DNA from: Chelativorans intermedius
GTDB lineage: Bacteria > Pseudomonadota > Alphaproteobacteria > Rhizobiales > Rhizobiaceae
NCBI RefSeq assembly: GCF_025398255.1
Contig: NZ_JAODNW010000010.1
Coordinates: 158,456 to 222,455, forward strand
DNA length: 64,000 nucleotides
Direction of reading: 5' to 3'
Positions 48,862 through 58,314 of this stretch are shown here, one piece after another; the stretch's first letter is position 1, and each line of letters begins with the position of its first letter. Under the pieces are notes generated by a model. That model saw nothing but the letters and a program-made list of their open reading frames with translations. It had not been told where the DNA came from and made no database searches. The position numbers and the translations under genes were made by a program.

Positions 48862-50988
48862 TCAGAGCCGTTCAAGGAGTGTGTCGACAAGCCGCTCTGC
48901 CGCTTCCGCCAGAACGGTTCCGGGTGGAAAGATCTCGGCCGCACCCGCCTGGCGCACGGCCTCGTGGTCGCCCGGCGGAATGACGCCGCCGGCAACGATG
49001 AGGATGTCGCCGCGCCCGCGCTTTTCGAGCGCTTCCTTCAGCTCGGGAATGAGGGTGAGATGACCGGCGGCAAGCGAGGAGACGCCAACGACATGCACGT
49101 CCTTCTCCACGGCCTGCCGGGCCACCTCATCGGGCGTCTGAAACATGGCGCCGACCGTCACCTCGAAACCCAGATCGCCGAAGGCCGTGGCGATCACCTT
49201 CTGGCCGCGGTCGTGGCCATCCTGGCCGATCTTGGCGACAAGGATGCGCGGCGCCGCCCCGCTGCGCTTGCGGAAGGCGGCAATCTTCTCCTCCGCCCGT
49301 GCCACGGCCGGGTCTTCGCCCACCTCCCTGCGGTAGACGCCGGAGATGGTGCGCGTCTCTGCCACATGGCGGCCGAAGACCTTTTCCAGTGCCGCGGAGA
49401 TCTCGCCGACCGTGGCGTGGGCGCGCGCCGCGCGGATGGCGAAGGCAAGAAGATTGTCGCCCTTCCTCGCTGCCTCGGTCAGCGCACCGAGCGCACTTTC
49501 CACCGCGGCCACGTCACGCGTGCCCTTCAGTTGCTGCAGCTTGGCGAGCTGGCGGGCGCGCACCTGCGAGTTGTCGATCTTGAGGATTTCCACCTCCCGC
49601 TCCGCCTCCGGGCGGAACTGGTTGACGCCGACGATCGTCTGCGCGCCCGAATCGATGCGCGCCTGGGCGCGCGCGGCCGCTTCCTCGATGCGCAGCTTGG
49701 GCACGCCCTTCTCCAGCGCGGCCGCCATGCCGCCCATGCCCTCCACCTCCTCGATGTGGGAAAGGGCGCGGGCGGCAAGATCGTGGGTCAGCCGCTCGAC
49801 GAAGGCCGAGCCGCCCCAGGGGTCGATGATGCGCGTGGTGCCGGATTCCGCCTGCAGAACGAGCTGCGTGTTGCGGGCGATGCGGGCAGAGTGGTCCGTC
49901 GGCAGCGCCAGCGCCTCGTCGAAGGCATTGGTATGCAGTGACTGGGTGTGACCCTGGGTGGCGGCCATCGCCTCCACCATGGTGCGCACGATGTTGTTGT
50001 AGGGGTCCTGGGCAGTGAGCGACCAGCCGGATGTCTGGCAATGGGTCCTGAGCGCGAGGGAGCGCGTGTCCTGCGGTGAGAAGCTTCGTTTGACGAGGGC
50101 GGCCCACAGCAGCCGCGCCGCGCGCAGCTTCGCCACCTCCATGAAAAAGTCCTTGCCGATTCCGAAGAAGAAGGAAAGGCGCGGCGCGAAACGGTCGATG
50201 GCAAGCCCGGCCTTGAGGCCGGCGCGGGCATATTCGATGCCGTCGGCCAGCGTGTAGGCCAGCTCCAGATCCGCCGTCGCTCCCGCCTCCTGCATGTGAT
50301 AGCCGGAGATCGAGATGGAGTTGAACTTCGGCATGTGCTCAGCCGTATAGGCGAAGATGTCGGAGATGATCCGCATGGAGGGTTTCGGCGGATAGATATA
50401 GGTGTTGCGGACCATGAACTCCTTCAGGATGTCGTTCTGGATGGTGCCGGCAAGGTCCTTCTGGGCGACCCCCTGCTCCTCGGCCGCAACGATGTAGAGG
50501 GCCATGATGGGCAGCACGGCGCCATTCATGGTCATGGAAACGCTCATCTTGTCGAGCGGGATGCCCTCGAAGAGCTGGCGCATGTCGAGGATGGAATCGA
50601 TCGCCACCCCCGCCATGCCGACATCGCCGGCCACCCGCGGATGATCGCTGTCGTAGCCGCGATGCGTGGCCAGGTCGAAGGCGACGGAGAGGCCCTTCTG
50701 GCCCGCTGCCAGGTTGCGGCGGTAGAAGGCGTTCGACTCCTCCGCCGTGGAGAATCCCGCATATTGGCGGATCGTCCACGGGCGCTGGGCATACATGGTG
50801 GGATAGGGACCGCGGATGAAGGGCGGCAGGCCCGGATAGGTCTCAAGGAAGGGCAGGCCCCTGAGATCCTGCTCGCCATAGCTGCGGCGGATGGCGATTC
50901 CCTCCGGCGTCTCGCGCCGGCCTTCGGGGCGCTCGCCGCCCGCCTTCGCCGGTGCCGACCAGGCGAGGCGGGTGAAATCGGGGATCAT
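48862..50988 (-). CDS. mutB: Methylmalonyl-CoA mutase, large (catalytic) subunit
   Basis: Adenosylcobalamin-dependent mutase subunit of 708 residues interconverting methylmalonyl-CoA and succinyl-CoA. The N-terminal barrel has [24 protein letters not shown] and [14 protein letters not shown]; the C-terminal B12 domain has the cobalt-ligand motif GQDGHDRG (DxHxxG) near residue 590. The ATG at 50988 overlaps the small-subunit stop (ATGA). It links propionate, odd-chain fat and branched amino-acid breakdown to the TCA cycle. The chaperone gene meaB is not next to it. Confidence 0.95.
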   Translation of the reverse strand: MIPDFTRLAWSAPAKAGGERPEGRRETPEGIAIRRSYGEQDLRGLPFLETYPGLPPFIRGPYPTMYAQRPWTIRQYAGFSTAEESNAFYRRNLAAGQKGLSVAFDLATHRGYDSDHPRVAGDVGMAGVAIDSILDMRQLFEGIPLDKMSVSMTMNGAVLPIMALYIVAAEEQGVAQKDLAGTIQNDILKEFMVRNTYIYPPKPSMRIISDIFAYTAEHMPKFNSISISGYHMQEAGATADLELAYTLADGIEYARAGLKAGLAIDRFAPRLSFFFGIGKDFFMEVAKLRAARLLWAALVKRSFSPQDTRSLALRTHCQTSGWSLTAQDPYNNIVRTMVEAMAATQGHTQSLHTNAFDEALALPTDHSARIARNTQLVLQAESGTTRIIDPWGGSAFVERLTHDLAARALSHIEEVEGMGGMAAALEKGVPKLRIEEAAARAQARIDSGAQTIVGVNQFRPEAEREVEILKIDNSQVRARQLAKLQQLKGTRDVAAVESALGALTEAARKGDNLLAFAIRAARAHATVGEISAALEKVFGRHVAETRTISGVYRREVGEDPAVARAEEKIAAFRKRSGAAPRILVAKIGQDGHDRGQKVIATAFGDLGFEVTVGAMFQTPDEVARQAVEKDVHVVGVSSLAAGHLTLIPELKEALEKRGRGDILIVAGGVIPPGDHEAVRQAGAAEIFPPGTVLAEAAERLVDTLLERL

Positions 50989-52424
50989 TCGCCCCCTCCA
51001 AGCCCCTCGTCGAGGCGAGAGGCAGGAAGCGGATCGCAGGCCACGGCGCCGTCGCGCGGCATGGGCTGCCGTTCGGCGGCGAGGGTGGTGACGGGGCGCT
51101 CGCGGTCCATGGTGTAGACCGTGGTGCCGATGATCTTGCGCTCGCCCTCGCGGATCTTGCCGAGCCGCTCCATGCGCGCGGCGGCCACACGTTTCTGGAT
51201 GTGCCCGGCGGCGAGGCTGCGCAGAACGCCGCCTTCCTTCTCGATCTGGCGGAATTCCTCCCACGCCTTCTCGCACAGCCCCTCGGTCAGCGCCTCGATG
51301 CCGCCTGCCCCGGCCGCAGGGTCTGCCACGAAGTCGAGATGGCATTCCTTTTCCAGAATGAGCTGCGTGTTGCGGGCCAGCCGGCGGGCAAAGGCATCCG
51401 GCAGACCATGCGTGATGGTGTGCGGCAGCACGGAGATGGAATCGGCCCCGCCTGTTGCCGCGGCAAAGGCGGCGATGGTGGTGCGCAGGATGTTGGTTTC
51501 GGGATCGCGCGCCGTCATCATGCGGTACGAGGTTTCCGCATGGATGGCCACCGGCACCGGGTCGATGGCGCAGGCCTCCAGCATGCGCGCCCACAACCTG
51601 CGCAGCGCCCGGATCTTGGCGGTCGCGAGAAACTGGTCCTGGTCCACCGAAAGCGCAAAGCCGATATGGGGCGCGGCATAGATCAGGGGCTGCCGCGCCT
51701 CCTCGAACATGCGCAGATGCGAGACGGCGGAGGCGAGCATGATGCCCAGCTCCTGCGCCTCCGTCGCCCCGGCATTGTGGAAGACGCGGCCATCCGCCTC
51801 CAGCAGGATGCCGGGCAGCGCCATGGCGAAGAAACCGGCCAGCGACTGCGGCATCGAAGCCTCCAGCGCCTCGATCGACATGCGCAGCCGGCCCGTGCCG
51901 GCAAACAGCGAGGCCGGGTCGATGCCGAAAGAAAGGCTGAGGCGGGCAGGGTCGGCGCGCATGCGGCGCAGCACCTCCACCAGCCAGTCGATCGAGGCAC
52001 GGCTGTTGGGGTGCACGTCGATGCGCAGATGCACGTTGCGCAGCGGCAGATCGGCGAGCGCGATCTCCAGCGCTTCCATGCTGGCCGGCAGGCCGTAGCC
52101 GAAGGCATTGGGCGCGCCGGCAAAGATCACCGAAAGGCCCGCGGCCCCCTGTTCCAGGTCTTCCTTCGCCTGCGCGTTTGCCCGCACGGGGTCGGGATCG
52201 TCCATGCGCTGCACCAGCGTCCACGGCGCTTCGGGCCGCATGCGGGGCAGGGCGTGCGCATCGGCGGCCCGTTCGTAGAGCGGTTCGATGCCGATTCCGT
52301 CGTCGCTGTGGCGGATGAGGGATTCATAGTCCGTATCCTTGCCGAGCGAGCGGGCGACCAGCTCCAGCCACTGCTTGCGGTCCACCTTTGGAAAGTTCGC
52401 CTGTGCCAGGATCGTGCGATCCAT
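50985..52424 (-). CDS. mutA: Methylmalonyl-CoA mutase, small subunit (short form without B12 domain)
   Basis: Non-catalytic partner of 479 residues related to the mutase barrel ([71 protein letters not shown]). Classical small subunits are about 620 residues with a degenerate B12-like domain; this one stops after the barrel, and the normal overlap with mutB argues against recent truncation. The ATG at 52424 follows GGGGAGGA. It probably stabilises MutB as a heterodimer. Confidence 0.87.
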   Translation of the reverse strand: MDRTILAQANFPKVDRKQWLELVARSLGKDTDYESLIRHSDDGIGIEPLYERAADAHALPRMRPEAPWTLVQRMDDPDPVRANAQAKEDLEQGAAGLSVIFAGAPNAFGYGLPASMEALEIALADLPLRNVHLRIDVHPNSRASIDWLVEVLRRMRADPARLSLSFGIDPASLFAGTGRLRMSIEALEASMPQSLAGFFAMALPGILLEADGRVFHNAGATEAQELGIMLASAVSHLRMFEEARQPLIYAAPHIGFALSVDQDQFLATAKIRALRRLWARMLEACAIDPVPVAIHAETSYRMMTARDPETNILRTTIAAFAAATGGADSISVLPHTITHGLPDAFARRLARNTQLILEKECHLDFVADPAAGAGGIEALTEGLCEKAWEEFRQIEKEGGVLRSLAAGHIQKRVAAARMERLGKIREGERKIIGTTVYTMDRERPVTTLAAERQPMPRDGAVACDPLPASRLDEGLGGGE

Positions 52425-52651
52425 GTTCCTCCCCTGTCCCTTCCTAATCACGGGGCGCCAAGATGAAGCGAGTTTAGGATGACCGCTCGCCCGCCGCAAT
52501 GCGCCCGTCGCCGCGCCGCCGCTTTTCGCCAATGTCCGTGGACTGGGCGCAACAAGCCGGCCGGCGGGAATTGTGGCATCGCACCCCGCCCATTATACCA
52601 GAATGGAGCGTTGCCGGCTGCGGCGCGCAGGACAAGAGGAGAAAAGGCCCG

Positions 52652-54172
52652 ATGAGCGGCGAAGACAGCATCTTCCTTGGCGCCAGCCGGCATGCCGACG
52701 ACAGCTACCAGAAGGCCGAACATCTGCTCCTCAAATATGCCAACCGGCATGGCCTCGTCACCGGCGCCACGGGAACGGGCAAGACGGTCTCGCTGCAGAT
52801 CCTGGCCGAAGGCTTCTCCAATGCCGGGGTTCCCGTCTTCTGCGCCGACATCAAGGGAGATCTTTCCGGCATCGCGGTGAAGGGCGAGGAGAAGGACTTT
52901 CTGCTGAAGCGCGCCGAGGCGATCCGGCTCGAACCCTACGTCTTCCGCGAGACGCCGGTGATCTTCTGGGATCTGTTCGGCGAGAAGGGACACCCCATCC
53001 GAGCCACCATCTCGGAGATGGGGCCGCTTCTCCTGTCGCGCCTCATGAACCTGTCGGAGGCACAGGAGGGTGTGATGAACATCGCCTTCCGCATCGCCGA
53101 CGAGGAAGGGCTTCTGCTGCTCGACCTCAAGGACCTGCAAGCGCTGTTGACCAACATTGCCGAGCGTGCCGGGGAGATCGGCGCGCGCTACGGCAATGTT
53201 TCCAGGCAGTCGGTCGGCGCCATTCAGCGCTCGCTCCTGGTGCTCGAACAGCAGGGCGGCGAGCACTTCTTCGGCGAGCCGGCATTGCGCATCGCCGATC
53301 TGATGCGCACCACGCGCGACGGGCGCGGCTATGTGAGCGTGCTTGCCGCCGACAGGCTGATGATGAACCCGCGCCTCTATGCCACCTTCCTGCTGTGGCT
53401 GCTCTCCGAGCTGTTCGAGGAGCTGCCGGAGGTGGGCGACCCGGAAAAACCCCGCCTCGTCTTCTTCTTCGACGAGGCGCACCTTCTCTTCGACGAGGCG
53501 CCCAAGGCGCTGATCGAGCGGGTGGAGCAGGTGGTGCGCCTCATCCGCTCGAAGGGTGTGGGTGTCTATTTCGTCACCCAGAACCCGCTGGACGTGCCGG
53601 ACGGCGTGCTCGCACAGCTCGGCAATCGTGTTCAGCACGCACTGCGCGCCTACTCGCCGCGCGAGCAGAAGGCCGTGAAGACGGCGGCCGACACCTTCCG
53701 CCCCAACCCGGACTTCGACTGCTTCGAGACCATCACCAGGCTGGGGGTGGGCGAGGCGCTGGTCTCCACGCTGGAGGCCAAGGCCGTGCCCTCCATCGTC
53801 CAGCGCACCCTCATTCGTCCGCCGTCCTCGCGCATCGGGCCGATCAGCGAGGCGGAGCGGCAGGCGGTCATGCGCGAGAGCCCGGTGGCGGGCCAGTACG
53901 ATACGGCGGTGGACCGGGAGTCGGCCTTCGAGCTGCTGCAGAAACATGCCGCCGAAAGCGCCGTCAGGACCGATCGGGAGCCTGAAGCGCGCGAAGACAA
54001 GGGGGGCTGGTCCTTGCCGGGCCTTGGTGGCTCCCGTTCCGGCACGGCGCGCAGCTCCCGCCAGCGCCAGTCGGTCACGGAGGCCGCCATCAAGTCGGTC
54101 GTCCGCTCCATCGGCACGACGCTCGGCCGCGAGCTCGTTCGCGGAATCCTGGGCAGCCTGAGAAGGCGTTGA
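52652..54172 (+). CDS. HerA/YjgR-like ATPase (DUF853)
   Basis: AAA-type ATPase of 506 residues with Walker A GATGTGKTVSL near residue 38 and Walker B RLVFFFDEAHLLFDEAP. The segment TQNPLDVPDGVLAQLGNRVQHALRAYSPREQKAV is typical of YjgR-type proteins, relatives of DNA-pumping HerA/FtsK enzymes. No NurA or toxin partner lies beside it, so a housekeeping role is more likely than defence. The ATG at 52652 follows AGAGGAGAAAAGG. It is divergent from mutAB. Confidence 0.88.
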   Translation: MSGEDSIFLGASRHADDSYQKAEHLLLKYANRHGLVTGATGTGKTVSLQILAEGFSNAGVPVFCADIKGDLSGIAVKGEEKDFLLKRAEAIRLEPYVFRETPVIFWDLFGEKGHPIRATISEMGPLLLSRLMNLSEAQEGVMNIAFRIADEEGLLLLDLKDLQALLTNIAERAGEIGARYGNVSRQSVGAIQRSLLVLEQQGGEHFFGEPALRIADLMRTTRDGRGYVSVLAADRLMMNPRLYATFLLWLLSELFEELPEVGDPEKPRLVFFFDEAHLLFDEAPKALIERVEQVVRLIRSKGVGVYFVTQNPLDVPDGVLAQLGNRVQHALRAYSPREQKAVKTAADTFRPNPDFDCFETITRLGVGEALVSTLEAKAVPSIVQRTLIRPPSSRIGPISEAERQAVMRESPVAGQYDTAVDRESAFELLQKHAAESAVRTDREPEAREDKGGWSLPGLGGSRSGTARSSRQRQSVTEAAIKSVVRSIGTTLGRELVRGILGSLRRR

Positions 54173-54205
54173 GCGGCCCGCCCGCCGCTCACGGAGGGAG
54201 CGCGC

Positions 54206-54310
54206 GCTACAGCATTTTGCAGCCAGATCGAATCATCTGGCGTCGCAAAAATGCGGCAAAACAAACAGATGGACCGGGTCAGCGTTTCATTGAAACGATG
54301 AACCGGTCTA
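54206..54310. repeat. RIME1-like palindromic intergenic element, copy C
   Basis: Same orientation as copy A, from GCTACAGCATTTTGC to CCGGTCTA. It differs from A and B by scattered substitutions (for example CAGATCGAATCATCTG) while both stems are kept. It lies between the convergent HerA-like and L,D-transpeptidase genes. Confidence 0.88.
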
Positions 54311-54315
54311 AGGGC

Positions 54316-55083
54316 TCAGGCTGAATAGAGCCCGTGCGTGACGAGCACCGGCGTGCCTTCCGGAACGCGGTTGTAGAGGTCTATCGCGTCCTGATTGAGC
54401 ATACGCACGCAGCCCGAGGAGACGGACTTGCCGATGGTCCACCATTCCGGCGAGCCGTGGATGCGGTAGAGCGTATCCTTGCCGTTCTGATAGAGATAGA
54501 GCGCGCGCGCACCCAGCGGGTTCATGATCCCGCCTTCCATGCCGCCCTCCCACTCGCCGGTCTTCTTGTTGAAGGTGGTGCGATATTTCTCCAGCTCCGG
54601 CTGGCGCTTGATCATCTCCGCCGGCGGGTGCCATTTCGGCCAGACGGCTTTCCTCTCGACCTGCGCCCGGCCGGACCATTCGAAGCCGGCGCGGCCCAGG
54701 CCCACGCCGTAGCGCAGCGCCCGGCCGCCTTCATTCACCAGATAGAGAAAATGCTGCGAGGTATCGACGACGATGGTGCCGGGCCTCTCGCCCGTCGGGT
54801 CGTCCACTTCCTGGCGCAGCATGCGCGGGTCCATCCTGTCGATGGGTACGGAAGGAATCTCGAACCCGTTGTCGACCAGCGCCCCATACATGACGCGATA
54901 GGAGGACTGGCCGGGCGCCAGCCGCGGCGTCGTGGGGACATAGACCGTCCGCGTGGAGGTGTTGGGCACGGAGACGCAGCCGGAGAGGGCAGCGGCTGCC
55001 GCGCCGGCCGCCGCCGCGGAAAGGAACCTGCGGCGCGAAAGGCCGGGAGAGGGGGCGTCGAAGCTGGACATGTCTCTCTTCAT
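54316..55083 (-). CDS. Tat-exported L,D-transpeptidase (YkuD domain)
   Basis: Cell-wall cross-linking enzyme of up to 255 residues. The N-terminus has a twin-arginine motif SRRRFLSAAAAG and a lipobox-like LSGC, so export by Tat and possible lipidation are likely. The catalytic YkuD motif is HGSPEWWTIGKSVSSGCVRM with nucleophile Cys. An ATG at 55071 is a good alternative start because AAGAGAG precedes it. Role inferred: 3-3 peptidoglycan cross-links or lipoprotein anchoring. Confidence 0.9.
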   Translation of the reverse strand: MKRDMSSFDAPSPGLSRRRFLSAAAAGAAAAALSGCVSVPNTSTRTVYVPTTPRLAPGQSSYRVMYGALVDNGFEIPSVPIDRMDPRMLRQEVDDPTGERPGTIVVDTSQHFLYLVNEGGRALRYGVGLGRAGFEWSGRAQVERKAVWPKWHPPAEMIKRQPELEKYRTTFNKKTGEWEGGMEGGIMNPLGARALYLYQNGKDTLYRIHGSPEWWTIGKSVSSGCVRMLNQDAIDLYNRVPEGTPVLVTHGLYSA

Positions 55084-55280
55084 GTTCGTTCAAAAAAGAA
55101 TTCAGACAAATGCAGGGCGGACCCGCCCGTCATGGACAGCGCCCGCCAAGAGAACGCAACAATGCGATTCACCTGCTTCTTAAGCGAAAGAATCGGGCGG
55201 CAAGGTGAAGATCGCGCTGCCCGGTCGCATTGCCCGCGTTTGTTGCTTCAGTGCAACATGAGGCGGCGGGCACGGTCTCA

Positions 55281-55943
55281 TCAACTTGCCGTGATGAGGC
55301 CGTCGAGCGAGGGCAGGATGAGGTCGGGCTGGTGGTCGGCATATTCGTCCGGCTCCTGCGTGCGGTTGATCCACACCGTGCGAAAACCGCAGCGCGCGGC
55401 GCCCGCGATGTCCCATCGGTTCGACGACTGGAAGGAAACGGCGTCGGGATAGAGACGCCAGGACGTGGTGACCAGATCGTAGACGGCAGGGTCGGTCTTG
55501 AACTTCTGCGCCTGATCGGCGGAGAAGATGTCGTCGAGAACCGTTTCCAGCGCCGCCGAGCGCACCGCCGCTTCCAGCATCGCCCTGGAGCCGTTGGACA
55601 GGATGGCCAGGCGCGCCCCGGCACCCTTGAGCGCCCTGAGCACGCCGGGCACTTCCGGGTAGCAGTCGAGATGCCAATAGGCCTCCAGCAGTCCCTCCCG
55701 CAGGCTCCTGTCGGCGGAAGGCACCTTGCGAAAGGCGTAATCCAGCGCGCGCTCGGTCAGGGTCCAGAAATCGACATGCTCGCCCATCAGCGTGCCGACC
55801 CAGGAATATTCGAGCTGTTTGGCGCGCCAGATCTCCGAAAGGCGCCGGCCTTCCGGCCCGATTTCGCCGGCATATTTGCGCACCGCCGCGTGCACGTCGA
55901 AAAGCGTGCCGTAAGCGTCGAAAACGAAAGCTGAAAACCGCAT
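55281..55943 (-). CDS. (S)-2-haloacid dehalogenase (HAD superfamily, type II)
   Basis: A 220-residue HAD enzyme predicted to hydrolyse L-2-haloacids to D-2-hydroxyacids. The catalytic set of the characterised dehalogenases is complete: nucleophile D9, T13 (DAYGTLFD), R40, S116-N117 (LSNGS), K149 and Y155 (KTDPAVYDL), S173, N175 and D178 (SSNRWD). The ATG at 55943 gives the family's usual length. Actual in vivo substrates may be non-halogenated. Confidence 0.88.
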   Translation of the reverse strand: MRFSAFVFDAYGTLFDVHAAVRKYAGEIGPEGRRLSEIWRAKQLEYSWVGTLMGEHVDFWTLTERALDYAFRKVPSADRSLREGLLEAYWHLDCYPEVPGVLRALKGAGARLAILSNGSRAMLEAAVRSAALETVLDDIFSADQAQKFKTDPAVYDLVTTSWRLYPDAVSFQSSNRWDIAGAARCGFRTVWINRTQEPDEYADHQPDLILPSLDGLITAS

Positions 55944-56097
55944 GCTCAAGCCCTTGGGAATATCTGCACTTGACCGCAAGTGCGCGCTCCGGTCAAGAAC
56001 GGCTGGACCGACGTTTGGGCAGATGTGACAATTGACGGTGCGGTGGCAGGCGCTATCCCTTGCCGCACAAGGACACGAACCAAGGAGGCGAAACGCC

Positions 56098-56976
56098 ATG
56101 AACGCCCTGCCGGAGGCGCAAACCACCACCTGGACCTTTCTGGATGGAGAGTGGCATGAGGGCAATGTGGCCATCGCCGGGCCGCGCACCCATGCCATGT
56201 GGCTGGGCTCCTCCGTTTTCGACGGGGCACGCTGGTTCGAGGGTGTGGCCCCCGACCTCGACCGCCATTGCGAGCGCGTCAATGCCTCGGCGCGGGCGCT
56301 CGGCCTCGATGCGATGAAGCCGGCGGAAGAGATCGTCGCGCTCACCTGGGAGGGGCTGAAGAAGTTCGACGGCAAGACGGCCGTCTACATCCGGCCCATG
56401 TATTGGGCAGAGCATGGCGGCTATATGAGCGTGCCGGCCGATCCCGCCTCCACGCGCTTCTGCCTGTGCCTCTACGAGGCACCGATGATTTCGCCCAGTG
56501 GTTTCTCCATCGGCGTTTCGCGTTTTCGCCGCCCGACCTACGAGACGATGCCCACCAACGCCAAGGCGGGCTGCCTCTATCCCAACAACGGCCGGGCCAT
56601 TCTCGATGCCAAGGCGCGCGGATTCGACAATGCGCTCGTCCTCGACATGCTGGGCAATGTCGCCGAGACCGGCACCTCCAACATCTTCATGGTCAGGGAC
56701 GGTCAGGTGTTCACCCCGGCCCCCAACGGCACCTTCCTTTCCGGCATCACGCGCGCCCGCGTGATGAAGCTCCTGTCCGACGCCGGCATGCCCGTGGTGG
56801 AAAAGAGCCTGAGCGTGCAGGACTTTCTCGACGCGGACGAGATCTTCTCCACCGGCAACCACTCCAAGGTGGTGCCCGTCACCCGCATCGAGGATCGCGC
56901 ACTCCAGCCGGGGCCGGTGGCCAAGAAGGCGCGCGATCTCTATTGGGAATGGGCGCATTCGACGCCCGCCGCCTGA
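56098..56976 (+). CDS. ilvE: Branched-chain amino-acid aminotransferase (IlvE-like)
   Basis: Class IV PLP-dependent aminotransferase of 292 residues. The PLP lysine is in TNAKAGCLYPNNGRAI, and other family stretches are MLGNVAETGTSNIFMV and TFLSGITRARVM. The start at 56098 follows CAAGGAGG. Substrates (Val, Leu, Ile and their keto acids) are inferred; some relatives use D-amino acids or aromatic amines. It is divergent from the dehalogenase. Confidence 0.85.
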   Translation: MNALPEAQTTTWTFLDGEWHEGNVAIAGPRTHAMWLGSSVFDGARWFEGVAPDLDRHCERVNASARALGLDAMKPAEEIVALTWEGLKKFDGKTAVYIRPMYWAEHGGYMSVPADPASTRFCLCLYEAPMISPSGFSIGVSRFRRPTYETMPTNAKAGCLYPNNGRAILDAKARGFDNALVLDMLGNVAETGTSNIFMVRDGQVFTPAPNGTFLSGITRARVMKLLSDAGMPVVEKSLSVQDFLDADEIFSTGNHSKVVPVTRIEDRALQPGPVAKKARDLYWEWAHSTPAA

Positions 56977-57078
56977 GCTGATAGGAACACTTGCGCGGGC
57001 GGAGAGTTGTCAAGACGGGCGCCCGACCCCATCTGCAAGTCGCAGAATTTTCAACCGCTGTTACGAGGGAGACCGAAC

Positions 57079-57678
57079 ATGGCCTTTGAACTGCCAGACC
57101 TGCCCTACGATTACGAGGCTCTGCAGCCCTACATGTCGCGCGAGACGCTCGAATACCATCACGACAAGCATCACAAGGCCTATGTCGACACCGGCAACAA
57201 GCTTGCCGCCGAGGCCGGCATGGAGAACCTTTCGCTTGAGGAGGTGGTCAAGCAGTCCTACGGCAAGCACCAGACCCTCTTCAACAATGCCGGCCAGCAC
57301 TACAATCACATCCACTTCTGGAACTGGATGAAGGAAGGCGGCGGCGGCAAGAGCCTGCCCGGCGCCCTGCAGAAGGCCATCGACAGCGATCTGGGCGGCT
57401 ATGACAAGTTCCGCGCCGACTTCATCAATGCCGGTGTCACCCAGTTCGGCTCCGGCTGGGCATGGGTGGCCGTGAAGAACGGCAAGCTGGAGATCATGAA
57501 GACGCCGAACGGCGAGAACCCGCTGGTTCACGGCGCAACGCCCATTCTCGGCGTCGATGTGTGGGAGCACTCCTATTACATCGACTATCGCAACGCGCGG
57601 CCGAAATATCTGGAGGCGTTCGTCGACAACCTCATCAACTGGGACTACGTGCTGGAGCTCTACGAGAAGGCGACCTGA
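57079..57678 (+). CDS. sodB: Superoxide dismutase, Fe type (SodB)
   Basis: Cytoplasmic superoxide dismutase of 199 residues without a signal peptide. Metal ligands are visible in LEYHHDKHHKAYVD, NNAGQHYNHIHFW and DVWEHSYYIDYRNARPKYL. Gln in NNAGQ and Ala in GATPIL are at positions typical of Fe rather than Mn enzymes, although rhizobial forms can use both. A clear terminator follows. Confidence 0.94.
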   Translation: MAFELPDLPYDYEALQPYMSRETLEYHHDKHHKAYVDTGNKLAAEAGMENLSLEEVVKQSYGKHQTLFNNAGQHYNHIHFWNWMKEGGGGKSLPGALQKAIDSDLGGYDKFRADFINAGVTQFGSGWAWVAVKNGKLEIMKTPNGENPLVHGATPILGVDVWEHSYYIDYRNARPKYLEAFVDNLINWDYVLELYEKAT

Positions 57679-57705
57679 GCACACGCACCCAAGCTTGCTT
57701 CGTGG

Positions 57706-57735
57706 AAACCCGGCCTCACCGCCGGGTTTTCTTTT
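57706..57735 (+). terminator. Rho-independent terminator of sodB
   Basis: AAACCCGGC-ctcacc-GCCGGGTTT is a 9 bp stem followed by TTTCTTTT, 28 bases after the sodB stop. Confidence 0.88.
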
Positions 57736-57852
57736 CGCCTGTGGAAGAGTTCGATGATTCACGAAAGCGTGATCGCACGCGCTGCAGATTTGAGCGCAGG
57801 ATGCACCACGGCCACTATGGTTGCTCGGGGCGATTTGAATCGGAGAGTGCAG

Positions 57853-58308
57853 ATGAAAAGACAGGTGATTTCGGCTTCCATCCTTTCCGCCTTCCTTGCC
57901 ACGGCGGTCGCCACGGCGGCGGAAGACCCTGTTGCCGTGCGCAAGGCGCAGATGCAGTCCAACGCCGCCTCGGCCGCTGTCGCCGGCGCCATGCTCAAGG
58001 GCGAGCTGGACTACAACCCCGCCGTTGCAAAGGCGGCGATTGCCTCTCTGAACGCCACCGCAAAGGCGTTTGGCGACTATTTCCCCGAGGGGTCGGACGA
58101 GGGCGAAACCACCGCCGCACCGGCGATCTGGGACAATCCGGAGGGCTTCCAGCAGGCGCTTGGCAAGTTCCAGGCCGACGCGGCCGCTGCGGTGCAGGCT
58201 TCCGGGCGCGAGGGGCCGGCAAGCCTCGAAGCGTTCCAGCAGGCCATCACGCCGGTTCTTTCCAACTGCCGTAGCTGCCACGAAAACTTCCGCGTGCGCA
58301 ACAACTGA
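57853..58308 (+). CDS. Cytochrome c' (class II c-type cytochrome)
   Basis: Periplasmic haem protein of 151 residues: signal peptide MKRQVISASILSAFLATAVATAA, a four-helix domain and the C-terminal haem motif NCRSCHENFR. This C-terminal placement of CxxCH is the hallmark of cytochromes c'. The family binds NO and may protect against nitrosative stress or transfer electrons. It is followed 6 bases later by a di-haem cytochrome, so the two are co-transcribed. Confidence 0.9.
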   Translation: MKRQVISASILSAFLATAVATAAEDPVAVRKAQMQSNAASAAVAGAMLKGELDYNPAVAKAAIASLNATAKAFGDYFPEGSDEGETTAAPAIWDNPEGFQQALGKFQADAAAAVQASGREGPASLEAFQQAITPVLSNCRSCHENFRVRNN

Positions 58309-58314
58309 CGGCCC

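Noticed and set aside
48862..52224. A single 1120-codon mutase fusion (small-subunit shadow joined to MutB)
   Set aside because: The part before residue ~412 is the small-subunit gene read in the wrong frame. The true MutB start is the ATG at 50988 overlapping the mutA stop.
52652..54172. HerA-like ATPase as part of an antiphage defence system
   Set aside because: No nuclease, Sir2, NurA or other effector is adjacent, and DUF853 proteins of this length are widespread housekeeping-type genes; neighbours are a mutase and an L,D-transpeptidase.
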